From contig NZ_CP013862.1 in assembly GCF_001307805.1 (NCBI RefSeq), positions 1,364,001 through 1,428,000 on the forward strand: DNA of 64,000 bases, given 5' to 3'. Of this stretch, positions 44,570 through 53,217 are shown piece after piece. Every line of letters begins with the position of its first letter. The first letter of the stretch is position 1. This DNA is from Lentibacillus amyloliquefaciens (lineage in GTDB: Bacteria > Bacillota > Bacilli > Bacillales > Amphibacillaceae). The notes beneath the pieces were generated by a model that was given only the letters and a program-made list of their open reading frames with translations, did no database searches and was not told the DNA's origin. The translations under genes were made by a program, and so were the position numbers.

Positions 44570-46183
44570 TTAAGCACCTTCAATCATATCCCGTCTACTA
44601 TAACCAAGGTAACCTATTACCATCAATGCAATGCTAATCACAGTTATTATAATGAAAATTGGAGCATCAAAATTCTCCATTGGCATTCGTGGAATCCAGC
44701 TTTGAATGGCTGTTTTGGAAAACCATTCTGGCAACTCCAAGATACCGCCAAAGTAGTTTATTAAAAAGGAATAGCCCAGGTAAACATAAATCACTTTTCC
44801 CAGTTTCGGTGCCCAGCCAAGCGCTAAAGCCGCTAGACCAGTAAAGAATAGTACGGATGGTAAGAAGTTGTAGCCAGCAGCAAGAAAATCAACTATATCC
44901 ATCGTTGATTTATCCCCCATGGCTGAGATGGCAGTACCCCCAAGACCACCAGCGACTAGTAAAATTCCTACTACACCTGAAAAGATTGCTAAACCAATAC
45001 TGGTCCAATAAAATTGGCTGCGGGTCACTTTTGTAGCATAAAGCTGACTTAAATGTGATCGGCTTTCTTCTGAGAACAGTTTATTGACGATGACAATTGG
45101 TAAGATCGAAACCAAACCAATCATAACCATCATAATCGTGCCAGTGAATGATTCTTCAATGGAAACGCCTGATTGCGAAAACATTTGCTTCATCATTTCG
45201 TTACTTTCCAGGAAGGTGTGCATATCTCCATAAATCGAACCAAAAGCCGCCCCCATAATAACAAAAGCAATCAACCAACCTACCATCACGCCTTTATTAA
45301 TCTTGATAAATAAACCACGGACAGACAACAAGGATTTCTTGGCGCTTTCTCGTCCTTCTCTTTCAGGAAGATAGCCGGCTCCCATATCGCGATTGCCTTC
45401 AAGGGCAAAAGCAATGATCACCATGATAACACTGAAAATCAAGGCAAAAATAAGTAGGATCCAGTTATTTTCCGTAAAAGGATAAGTTAAATATGTCCAC
45501 CCCAAAGGATTGAACATGGATAAGTCAACATTGGAAACATCTGTTGTGGCACGAACAATATACAATAATCCTATAATTCCAAGTGCTGAACCTATTGCAG
45601 CCGAAGAATCAGGCATAATTTGTGCCATAAACAGCGCAATTCCGGCACCGATTATACCAGCCATTCCAATTGAAGCTCCAAATGATAAGGAACCTTCAAC
45701 AGAAATCGTATTAGCACCAAAGCTCATCATCATTCCGCTAATAAAAAGTGCTAATAAAACGTTAATGAAAACAATTTCCATCATGGCGGCCAGCGAGTTT
45801 GCTTGACGTCCAATTTGAAATGAGCGCACAAGTTCCATCAGACCAAGATCCTCTTCTTTACGTGTATGGCTTACCACGTGTAAAACAGCGATAATCATGG
45901 CAAATAAACCACAGAATAGTAACATCTCGTGTGCATACATGGCTCCTAACGTATAGCCTCCCGCTGTTTCAACCGGTGTAGGGCCTACCATCGCGGTCAT
46001 CGCAGGATTTTGCAGCGTTTGGTACATTCCCACCAAACCTTGACCCTTTGCTATTTCTTCAAAATATGGAACGTAAGCAGCCGAAAACAAGCCAAGTCCT
46101 AAAATCCATATAATTATTTTTTTCCAATCACGTTTAAGGTAGAGCAGGAACAATGCATCCCAACGGGCAAATTTTTCTTTCAT
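44570..46183 (-). CDS. ABC-2 type exporter permease (tetronasin/polyketide export type)
   Basis: 537 residues with about twelve helices in two homologous halves, the layout of TnrB-like permeases that export ionophore or polyketide antibiotics. CAGAAAGGAGGATGTAATACG precedes the ATG at 46183, 25 bp after the ATPase gene. With the ATPase upstream it makes a complete exporter, probably controlled by the TetR protein encoded next to it. The true substrate is unknown. Confidence 0.86.
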   Translation of the reverse strand: MKEKFARWDALFLLYLKRDWKKIIIWILGLGLFSAAYVPYFEEIAKGQGLVGMYQTLQNPAMTAMVGPTPVETAGGYTLGAMYAHEMLLFCGLFAMIIAVLHVVSHTRKEEDLGLMELVRSFQIGRQANSLAAMMEIVFINVLLALFISGMMMSFGANTISVEGSLSFGASIGMAGIIGAGIALFMAQIMPDSSAAIGSALGIIGLLYIVRATTDVSNVDLSMFNPLGWTYLTYPFTENNWILLIFALIFSVIMVIIAFALEGNRDMGAGYLPEREGRESAKKSLLSVRGLFIKINKGVMVGWLIAFVIMGAAFGSIYGDMHTFLESNEMMKQMFSQSGVSIEESFTGTIMMVMIGLVSILPIVIVNKLFSEESRSHLSQLYATKVTRSQFYWTSIGLAIFSGVVGILLVAGGLGGTAISAMGDKSTMDIVDFLAAGYNFLPSVLFFTGLAALALGWAPKLGKVIYVYLGYSFLINYFGGILELPEWFSKTAIQSWIPRMPMENFDAPIFIIITVISIALMVIGYLGYSRRDMIEGA

Positions 46184-46208
46184 CGTATTACATCCTCCTT
46201 TCTGATTG

Positions 46209-47090
46209 TTATCCTTCATAATGACGCATGAACAAATCCTCAAGAGTCGGCGGCACTGATTCAAATTTCTTGACCCCTAATTTGCTTGCCTGCATTAAAA
46301 TAGCATCAAGGTGTTTATTATCCGCAGAGAATGTCGCTTGATTACCTGTTTGTTGGAAATCAAAGACTCCATTTACAGTGGCCATTTCAGCCACATCACG
46401 TTCTGTTGCCATCGTTACGGCAGAACGAGTCAAATGACGTAATTCATCAAGGCTGCCGGATTCCACAATCTCACCTTGACGAATGATGGCAACCTTGTCC
46501 GCCAAGCGTTCCACTTCACTCAAGATATGAGAGGACAGCAGAATAGATTTACCGGCGTCTTTAATTTTTTCAACTTCTTCCTGGAAAATAGCCTCCATTA
46601 ATGGATCAAGACCAGACGTTGGTTCATCAAAAATGTATAAATCCGAATCAGCAGATAATGCTGCAATCAAACCAACCTTTTGCCGATTTCCTTTTGAATA
46701 TCCTTTGGCCTTCTTCTTCGGGTCCAATTCAAAGCGTTTAATTAAATAGTCTCGTTTTTGCTTATCTCCTCCGCCATGCAATTTAAGGAACAAATCAATA
46801 ATTTCACCACCTGTGAGGTTTCCCCACAGTGTGACATCTCCCGGGACATACGAAATGCGTTTGTGAATGGCAAGGCTGTCTTCCCAAACATCCTTACCGA
46901 ATATTTCCGCATTACCGGCATCCCGTTTCATAATTCCCAGCAGAATACGGATAGTTGTAGATTTACCAGCCCCATTCGGACCAATAAAACCGACCACTTC
47001 TCCAGCATTTACCGTGAATGAAACGTCACTTAACGCTTGAAACTTACCGAAACTTTTTTGTAAACCTTTGATAGTTACAATTTCTGTCAT
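46209..47090 (-). CDS. ABC exporter ATPase
   Basis: 293 residues. Walker A GPNGAGKST, signature YSKGNRQKVG (variant of LSGGQ), Walker B LYIFDEPTSGLDP, H-loop SSHILSE. A C-terminal extension of about 80 residues (after residue 215) is typical of drug-export ATPases such as DrrA. It pairs with the permease at 44570-46183. Confidence 0.92.
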   Translation of the reverse strand: MTEIVTIKGLQKSFGKFQALSDVSFTVNAGEVVGFIGPNGAGKSTTIRILLGIMKRDAGNAEIFGKDVWEDSLAIHKRISYVPGDVTLWGNLTGGEIIDLFLKLHGGGDKQKRDYLIKRFELDPKKKAKGYSKGNRQKVGLIAALSADSDLYIFDEPTSGLDPLMEAIFQEEVEKIKDAGKSILLSSHILSEVERLADKVAIIRQGEIVESGSLDELRHLTRSAVTMATERDVAEMATVNGVFDFQQTGNQATFSADNKHLDAILMQASKLGVKKFESVPPTLEDLFMRHYEG

Positions 47091-47243
47091 AACAGGAACA
47101 CTCCTTATTTAAAAAAATTGTGACACTTGTTTGCAACATGCTTTTCAGTTCATACGGAAGCTTAAAATGATGGATTAAGTTATATTGATAGCTATCACCG
47201 GTTTTCTTAAACTAATAAACTTACACAACTCTTTATTTCATTT

Positions 47244-47864
47244 TTATTTGTAAAAGCTGTATCTCAGTATTTCAGAATACTTTTTCCATTCTATAAGATA
47301 TTTCTCACCAAATTCGTTCATATCCTCAAAGGTATTTATTTGATGAAGTTCTTTCTCACTAAATCCGAACATCGTCCAATTTAGGATTTCAATAGCCTTT
47401 TCGATATCAATATCTTCACGGAATTTGGAGTAGTCTATTTGTTTATATATCAGCTCTATGCCCCGTTCATAAACGTGATCAACTTTTTCCTTAATCATAT
47501 CTTTTACTTCTGCTGATTCCTCTTGGATGGCAGCTGCCAAGAAATCAAAAATGTGAGGAAACTTTTGATGGATATACAATTTCTGTAATCCAATATTTTC
47601 GATTCTTTTAAATAAATCCGTTTCATTCAAATCAATTTTTTCATAAAGATTTTCGATAACTTGAATACCGTATTCGATTAAATATATATAAAGATCTTTC
47701 TTGTTATTGAAATAATTAAACAACGAACCTTTAGAGATTCTTGCCTCTTTAACAATTTCATTTGTTGATGCTTTTTCAAAACCTCTTTTCACAAATTCTT
47801 TTATTGCGGCGTTTATAATAAGCTCTTGTTTTTCTGATTCCAGGTTGTTAAATATGGGGTTCAT
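47244..47864 (-). CDS. TetR/AcrR family regulator of the ABC exporter
   Basis: 206 residues from ATG 47864 after AAAGGGAGGTAACCATT. HTH: ASTNEIVKEARISKGSLFNYF. It precedes the ABC exporter genes in the same direction with a 153-bp gap. Two identical palindromes overlap its own promoter, so it should repress itself and possibly the exporter. A trigger drug or lipid is likely but unknown. Confidence 0.9.
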   Translation of the reverse strand: MNPIFNNLESEKQELIINAAIKEFVKRGFEKASTNEIVKEARISKGSLFNYFNNKKDLYIYLIEYGIQVIENLYEKIDLNETDLFKRIENIGLQKLYIHQKFPHIFDFLAAAIQEESAEVKDMIKEKVDHVYERGIELIYKQIDYSKFREDIDIEKAIEILNWTMFGFSEKELHQINTFEDMNEFGEKYLIEWKKYSEILRYSFYK

Positions 47865-47896
47865 AATGGTTACCTCCCTTTCAATCATAAATCAAT

Positions 47897-47943
47897 TGAC
47901 CAATTTGGTCATTTTAATATAACACGAATGACCAAATTGGTCA
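47897..47943. promoter_or_regulatory. TetR promoter with two identical operators
   Basis: TGACCAATTTGGTCA (47897-47911) and TGACCAAATTGGTCA (47929-47943) are 32 bp apart, about three helical turns. On the minus strand -35 TTGACC (47944-47939) is part of one operator; -10 TATATT (47921-47916) follows after 17 bp and the second operator covers the start site. Confidence 0.85.
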
Positions 47944-48023
47944 ATCGGGTTCAAAAAAAACACAGGTATGGTTAGAAATAAAGTTTGATTTAAAAAATCA
48001 CAATCCCATATTTTATGATCAAT

Positions 48024-48071
48024 AAAAAAGAATCCATTTTGAAATAGAAATCAAAATGAATTCTTTTATTT
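48024..48071. terminator. Lone terminator-like hairpin
   Basis: AAAAAAGAATCCATTTTG / CAAAATGAATTCTTTT forms a long stem with one mismatch. It lies between two divergent genes where no transcript should end, so it may be left from a lost gene. Confidence 0.5.
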
Positions 48072-48097
48072 TGAATTAGCATGTAGTGTTATTCAAC

Positions 48098-48160
48098 AAA
48101 CATGACCTTATATGCAATGGGCGTTATTCCTTATTTAGGAGTAGCGCCCTATTCCTGTAT
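48098..48160 (+). repeat. Cassette-type hairpin repeat c12
   Basis: ATGACCTTATATGCAATGGG, then GGGCGTTATTCCTTATTTAG and GAGTAGCGCCCTATTCC. Same orientation although the following genes now read rightwards. Confidence 0.75.
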
Positions 48161-48344
48161 AGCTGGCAGACTTTGCTTGGTTTTTAAGCACATAATTCCT
48201 GCCCCTTATGTCCTTGATGCCTAAGCGTTTTAAACAAATGATAAGAAGAAAACAAAAAATAACTGTTTACAATATCGGTTCATTAATATATAGTTGATTA
48301 CACAACTAATCAACCAATCAACAAAATGGGGGAAGGAGGTTTTT

Positions 48345-48713
48345 GTGAAAGCTGTTTTTGATGACTCCAGGCCAATCTTCCAGCAAATTTCAGAAATGAT
48401 TGCTGATGATATTGTTGATGGTGAGTTGCATGAAGGAGATCAAATTCCCTCAACAACAGAGATTTCTAAATTTTATCAAGTGAACCGCGCAACGGTGCAA
48501 AAAGGCTTATCAATGCTCGTTGATGCAGGTTATGCATATAAACAGCGTGGCGTTGGGATGTTTATAGCTAAAGGGGCTAAAAGCCGGTTGCTTGCTGAAC
48601 GTAAAAAAGATTTTCACCTTCAATATCTCAAACCATTGCTGGAAGAAGCAAAGCGAATTCAGATGACAAAAGAGGAAATTATTCGATTTATTGAGGAGGA
48701 CAACGATGATTGA
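48345..48713 (+). CDS. GntR/YtrA family regulator
   Basis: 122 residues, a short YtrA-type GntR protein: winged HTH (IPSTTEISKFYQVNRATVQKG) with a small C-terminal dimer helix and no ligand domain. GTG 48345 follows GGAAGGAGG. Its stop overlaps the ATPase start by 8 bp. Such regulators repress the ABC genes they precede and respond to cell-wall antibiotics. Confidence 0.9.
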   Translation: MKAVFDDSRPIFQQISEMIADDIVDGELHEGDQIPSTTEISKFYQVNRATVQKGLSMLVDAGYAYKQRGVGMFIAKGAKSRLLAERKKDFHLQYLKPLLEEAKRIQMTKEEIIRFIEEDNDD

Positions 48714-49587
48714 TATTCACAACTTATCGTTTTCATATGGGAATGTAACAGCGCTTGAAAAGGTAACGTTACAGGAGGAAGAACCGATTATTACAGGATT
48801 GTGGGGACGTAATGGCTCTGGAAAAACAACGTTAATGAAATTGATTTCCGGACTAGAAAAACCCAATCAAGGAAAGATTAATGTGAACGGGATCAATCCC
48901 TATAACAATAAAGAGGCGATGAACCATGTGACTTTTATGCAAGAAAACCACCCATTTTCAGACTTATGGGACGTAGAAGATGCCCTTCGTTTTGGTGCGT
49001 TTTTCAATAAAAACTGGGATCAGAAGTTAGGCGACGAATTGATTGATATGTTTGAATTACCAAGGAAAAAGAAAATCAAGCAATTTTCAAAAGGGATGCA
49101 GACAATGATTAAGATTACACTTGGGCTAGCCAGTAAATCACCAGTGACGATCATGGATGAACCTTCCAACGGCCTAGATGCTCATATGCGTAAGCAGTTT
49201 TATGACGTACTGCTCGATAGTTACGAGGAACACCCTCGATTAATTATGCTGTCAACACACCACATTGATGAACTTGAACCACTCTGTGAAAAAATTGCAG
49301 TGGTTGATCAGCAAACGATTATTCGGTATGAAGAAATAGAGAAATTGAAGAATTATGGCGTTCACTTGTCGGGATCAGTAGAGTCAGTGGAATCACTGTT
49401 TGGAAATAGCAAGATCATTGACAAACGTAAACTTGGGAAGCAAATGAATGTCATGATTGATGAGCCTTTCAATGCAGACTGGGAGAGACGGGCAAAAGAG
49501 TTTGGAGTTAACATCGAAAAAGCACCACTTCAGGATTATCTCGTTAATCTAACAAAAAAGGAGGGCAAAAAATATGAACACGCTTAA
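48706..49587 (+). CDS. ABC transporter ATPase (YtrB type)
   Basis: 293 residues. Walker A WGRNGSGKTT, signature FSKGMQ, Walker B VTIMDEPSNGLD, H-loop STHHIDE. GAGGAGGACAACG precedes ATG 48706. Second gene of a translationally coupled GntR-ATPase-permease operon; its stop overlaps the permease start by 14 bp. Confidence 0.9.
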   Translation: MIDIHNLSFSYGNVTALEKVTLQEEEPIITGLWGRNGSGKTTLMKLISGLEKPNQGKINVNGINPYNNKEAMNHVTFMQENHPFSDLWDVEDALRFGAFFNKNWDQKLGDELIDMFELPRKKKIKQFSKGMQTMIKITLGLASKSPVTIMDEPSNGLDAHMRKQFYDVLLDSYEEHPRLIMLSTHHIDELEPLCEKIAVVDQQTIIRYEEIEKLKNYGVHLSGSVESVESLFGNSKIIDKRKLGKQMNVMIDEPFNADWERRAKEFGVNIEKAPLQDYLVNLTKKEGKKYEHA

Positions 49588-50278
49588 AGGACCGTTTCTA
49601 CTCATGTTTAAAGAGATGAGGCTGACTTTTTATATCAACTTTGGAATAACGATCGCTTTAATGGCATTGTATATTTTTTTAAGTTACTCAACTGGTGAGA
49701 ACGGAGATTTAGGTTCAATCTTCGGCCCTTTTTATGCCGTTTTTCTCATTTATCCATTTATTCTTTTTCAAGGGTACAAATATATTCTTTCATTAGGCGG
49801 AACGAGAAGACAGTTTATGATGGCAACCTTTGCATCTGTTAGCATCTATATGGTGCTAAGCGTGCTTATTCTCAATGGATTACATTTATTAAGCCAATTT
49901 TTTATCGATCAAGGGCAAATGTTTCATATGGCCGACCTCGTTAACGGCTCTCATCCGCTATTATATATCTGGATTGATTTATTATGGGTGGTCTTTCTCT
50001 TTGGCGTTGGGATAATGATTAAAACCATTTGGTTTAACCTCGGCAATGTAAGAACCTTAATTTGTGGCGCCATATTGTTGATGGTATTAATTACAACATA
50101 CACTTTTGCTGACCTTAGCCCATTTATAGAATTTGTGATTGTTGATCATCTCTTATTTGTCCACATTCTTGCAGGGATCGCAGTATTATTCATGCTGCTC
50201 TCTTTCCTCATCATGAGAAATGGACCATTAGAACGTGGAGATAGGGCTAGATTTATTGGGAAACAGCAACCTGAATAA
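49574..50278 (+). CDS. ABC-2 type membrane protein of the GntR operon
   Basis: 234 residues with six membrane helices (about 18-36, 48-70, 82-105, 130-153, 163-180, 193-212). No family name is certain; the arrangement suggests the permease of the ATPase directly upstream. AGGAGGGCAAAAAAT precedes the ATG. A strong terminator follows. Confidence 0.82.
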   Translation: MNTLKGPFLLMFKEMRLTFYINFGITIALMALYIFLSYSTGENGDLGSIFGPFYAVFLIYPFILFQGYKYILSLGGTRRQFMMATFASVSIYMVLSVLILNGLHLLSQFFIDQGQMFHMADLVNGSHPLLYIWIDLLWVVFLFGVGIMIKTIWFNLGNVRTLICGAILLMVLITTYTFADLSPFIEFVIVDHLLFVHILAGIAVLFMLLSFLIMRNGPLERGDRARFIGKQQPE

Positions 50279-50307
50279 GCGTTTTTAGAGTAATTAGTAG
50301 TTATTTG

Positions 50308-50336
50308 AAGGTTACCGAAATTGGTAACCTTTTTTG
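50308..50336 (+). terminator. Terminator of the GntR-ABC operon
   Basis: AAGGTTACC / GGTAACCTT stem followed by TTTTTG. Confidence 0.9.
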
Positions 50337-50414
50337 ATTGGAAATAAAAATACGCTTCTTCATCTAACCTGTCTTAATTCAACAAACAAACAGCTCCTGA
50401 CCCAGTAGTCGGTT

Positions 50415-50485
50415 TTCCACAATATGGCCCTTATATGCAAAGGCGAACGCTAAGTCTTATTCACTCTTGCGCCCTCGTAGAACAA
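50415..50485 (+). repeat. Cassette-type hairpin repeat c13
   Basis: TTCCACAATATGGCCCTTAT, GCGAACGCTAAGTCTTATTC and CTCTTGCGCCCTCG. Nearly identical in its left half to c6. It is the last copy seen in the array. Confidence 0.75.
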
Positions 50486-50676
50486 AAGGTAACCATCACT
50501 TTTGAAACTGCTACGTTTCCGCATGTCCCAACACATTCGTTTATTTCTAGCTTATCACAAAAATCCAATTATGCTTATAATATTTAACTGAATATTTTCA
50601 TAACCACTGCATTATACACGATGAGACAGTTTCGCTACAATGGAACTAGATAAGTTTCAAAAAGTGAGTGATACCA

Positions 50677-51372
50677 TTGTCCAGCATTTTGCTAATTGAA
50701 GATGATACAAGCCTGTTTCAAGAAATAAAGGAACAACTGGCAAGTTGGGATTATGAAGTATACGGCGTGAGCAACTTTAATGATATCATGCAAGATTTCA
50801 CAAGCTTAAAACCAGATTTGGTTATTATTGATATTCAATTGCCGAAATACGATGGTTTCCATTGGTGCAGGATGATTCGGATGCACTCCAATGTTCCCAT
50901 TATCTTTTTATCATCCCGCGATCATCCGACCGATATGGTCATGTCGATGCAGCTTGGCGCGGATGATTATGTTCAGAAGCCGTTCCACTTTGATGTATTG
51001 ATTGCGAAAGTACAAGCGATCCTCCGACGCGTATATGATTACAACACGGAGCAAATCGAACTGCGTACATGGAATAGCGCGACGCTTGATTATGCCAAAA
51101 ATACAGTTACCAATCATAAAGGTACGATTGAGTTAACGAAAAATGAAATATACATCCTGAAAGTTTTAATCGAGCGTAAAAACAAGATCGTCAGCCGAGA
51201 AGAAATCATCCAGAGACTTTGGGATGACGAACGTTTCATTAGTGACAATACCTTGACCGTCAATGTGAACCGGCTGCGAAAGCGGTTGGATGAACTCTCA
51301 TTAGGCCGTTTTATCGAGACAAAAGTTGGGCAAGGCTATCAGGCAAAAGAGGTGGCCCATCCACATGATTAA
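50677..51372 (+). CDS. yxdJ: Response regulator of a peptide-sensing system (YxdJ/BceR type)
   Basis: 231 residues: receiver domain (acidic pocket in LLIEDD, phosphorylation Asp in VIIDIQLP, Lys in VQKPF) and OmpR-type winged helix (about 130-228). TTG 50677 after AAAGTGAGTG is preferred; GTG 50668 is possible. The order regulator-kinase-ATPase-permease-YxeA is that of yxdJKLM-yxeA in B. subtilis, which answers to the peptide LL-37. Confidence 0.9.
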   Translation: MSSILLIEDDTSLFQEIKEQLASWDYEVYGVSNFNDIMQDFTSLKPDLVIIDIQLPKYDGFHWCRMIRMHSNVPIIFLSSRDHPTDMVMSMQLGADDYVQKPFHFDVLIAKVQAILRRVYDYNTEQIELRTWNSATLDYAKNTVTNHKGTIELTKNEIYILKVLIERKNKIVSREEIIQRLWDDERFISDNTLTVNVNRLRKRLDELSLGRFIETKVGQGYQAKEVAHPHD

Positions 51373-52363
51373 AAAGTACTTAATTGAGCGATGCAGCTGG
51401 CTGATTCTATTTATCGGACTACAGCTGCTTACGATTTTTATTGCCGTGATCGACCCGAGCATCACGATCCGTCCCATCTTATATATTGTCTTTTTATCGA
51501 CTGTTACCCTGGTCGTATTTGCCATCGTCCGCTATCAAAAAGAAACAGCATTTTACAAACAATTACGGGATAGCGATGACGACCCAACGGATATAAAAAA
51601 AGGAACGAGTCCGTTCGAAAAAATCGTTCAAGAACGACTTGATGAGCAAATGAAACAGTACAAAAATGAGCTTTCACAGCACCATATAAAATTGGAACAA
51701 GAAAAAGATGAGCTTTTATCGTGGATCCATGAAGTGAAAACACCATTAACCGCCATGCAGCTTATGATTGAACGCGTAGAAGATAAAAAGGTTAAAGAGC
51801 AATTAAAGTACGAATGGCTGCGAATGTACCTGCTTCTTGATCAGCAGCTGCATCAAAAGCGCATTCCTTTTATGGAAAACGACTTATATATTGAACAAAC
51901 CAGCCTGGAACCATTGATTTTCCAGGAAATAAAAGCATTACAGTCCTGGTGTATGCGCAAAGGGATCGGTTTTGACATTTCTTTAGAAATAGAGGAAGTA
52001 TTAACAGATGCCAAATGGCTTGCCTTCATTATTCGGCAGCTGTTAACCAACGCCATCAAATATACGGAAAGTGCCGATATTTCGATCACCAGCTACCGTG
52101 AACAACAGCACACAACGCTTGCCATCAAGGACCACGGCAGAGGTATTGATGCCAAAGACTTGCCGCGCATTTTTGACCACGGTTTCACCTCTACTACTGC
52201 CCATCAGGACACCGCTTCATCTGGTATGGGACTTTATTTGGTAAAAAATGCGCTAAAACCATTACACATCAAGATCAGTGTTCAATCCAACGTCGGAAAA
52301 GGCACAACATTCACATTAACATTCCCCAATAAAAATGAATTTGTTGCGATTACTGGCATGTGA
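51365..52363 (+). CDS. yxdK: Intramembrane-sensing histidine kinase (YxdK/BceS type)
   Basis: 332 residues. Two N-terminal helices (about 11-30 and 38-57) with almost no extracellular loop, as in BceS kinases that sense through their ABC partner. Phospho-accepting His in SWIHEVKTPLTAM; ATP-binding N-box NAIKYT and G-boxes DHGRGI and SSGMGLYLV. It overlaps the regulator by 8 bp. The final codons lie inside a perfect 15-bp inverted repeat. Confidence 0.92.
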   Translation: MIKKYLIERCSWLILFIGLQLLTIFIAVIDPSITIRPILYIVFLSTVTLVVFAIVRYQKETAFYKQLRDSDDDPTDIKKGTSPFEKIVQERLDEQMKQYKNELSQHHIKLEQEKDELLSWIHEVKTPLTAMQLMIERVEDKKVKEQLKYEWLRMYLLLDQQLHQKRIPFMENDLYIEQTSLEPLIFQEIKALQSWCMRKGIGFDISLEIEEVLTDAKWLAFIIRQLLTNAIKYTESADISITSYREQQHTTLAIKDHGRGIDAKDLPRIFDHGFTSTTAHQDTASSGMGLYLVKNALKPLHIKISVQSNVGKGTTFTLTFPNKNEFVAITGM

Positions 52364-52383
52364 CAAGATTGTCACATGCCAGT
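52352..52383. promoter_or_regulatory. Perfect inverted repeat before the yxdLM operon (candidate regulator site)
   Basis: ACTGGCATGTGACAA and TTGTCACATGCCAGT are exact complements separated by GA. It spans the kinase stop codon and lies 45 bp upstream of a TATGAT (52428-52433) that lacks a good -35. It may be the YxdJ binding site for yxdLM; a terminator role is less likely because no T-run follows. Confidence 0.6.
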
Positions 52384-52458
52384 ATCATTTGTTCGGTGAA
52401 TCGAAGGAAAAATGGATGGCATACGTTTATGATGGAAATAGTTTAAAGGAGTGAGGAC

Positions 52459-53217
52459 ATGATGTTACAAGCAATGAAAATTCATAAAAGCTTTGGAAAC
52501 AAATTCAATAAACAAGAAGTCTTAAAAGGGATTGATATTAACGTCGATAAAGGCGAATTCGTCAGTATTATGGGGGCATCCGGTTCTGGAAAAACAACAC
52601 TGCTTAATGTGCTTTCTTCCATTGACCGTGTAAGCCGGGGAACGATCATCATTCAAGGACAGGAATTAACCTCGATGAAAGATAAACAGCTCGCAACATT
52701 CCGTAAACATCATTTAGGCTTTATTTTTCAGGAGTATAATTTGCTTGACACGCTGACCGTCAAGGAAAATATTTTACTGCCACTGTCCGTTAATAACGTA
52801 TCGAAAAAAGAGGCGAACCGAACGTTTAAGGAAGTAACAGACGAGCTCAGCATCTATGACATCCGGAATAAGTATCCGAATGAGCTTTCCGGCGGGCAAA
52901 AGCAGCGCACATCAGCAGCGCGTGCGTTCATCCACGAACCGAGCATCATTTTTGCAGATGAACCGACTGGGGCCCTTGATTCGAAATCCGCATCCAGTTT
53001 ATTAGATAAACTGAACAACTTAAATCACACACGGGACGCAACGATTGTCATGGTCACCCACGATCCGGTCGCTGCCAGCTATTCAGGACGGGTTGTTTTT
53101 ATCAAAGACGGCCAAATGTATACACAGCTCAATAAAGGTGACCAAACGCGGCAGACCTTTTTAAAAGACATCATGACAACACAAGGTGTCCTGGGCGGTG
53201 TTTATAATGAGCATTAA
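52459..53217 (+). CDS. yxdL: Peptide-resistance ABC ATPase (YxdL/BceA type)
   Basis: 252 residues, MacB/LolD-like. Walker [10 protein letters not shown], signature LSGGQKQR, Walker [14 protein letters not shown]-loop VTHDP. It should power a permease that both removes and detects antimicrobial peptides. AAAGGAGTGAGGAC precedes the ATG. Its stop overlaps the permease start by 11 bp. Confidence 0.94.
   Translation: MMLQAMKIHKSFGNKFNKQEVLKGIDINVDKGEFVSIMGASGSGKTTLLNVLSSIDRVSRGTIIIQGQELTSMKDKQLATFRKHHLGFIFQEYNLLDTLTVKENILLPLSVNNVSKKEANRTFKEVTDELSIYDIRNKYPNELSGGQKQRTSAARAFIHEPSIIFADEPTGALDSKSASSLLDKLNNLNHTRDATIVMVTHDPVAASYSGRVVFIKDGQMYTQLNKGDQTRQTFLKDIMTTQGVLGGVYNEH

Noticed and set aside
38118..50485. 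CRISPR array
   Set aside because: The repeats are separated by whole genes at 0.2-4 kb, not by uniform short spacers, and no cas gene is present.
38118..50485. Classical integron
   Set aside because: No IntI-type integrase or attI-like site was found in the window; the cassette comparison is kept only as an analogy.
52352..52383. Terminator at the end of yxdK
   Set aside because: The stem is perfect but there is no T-run, and the position before a -10 without -35 suits a regulator site better.
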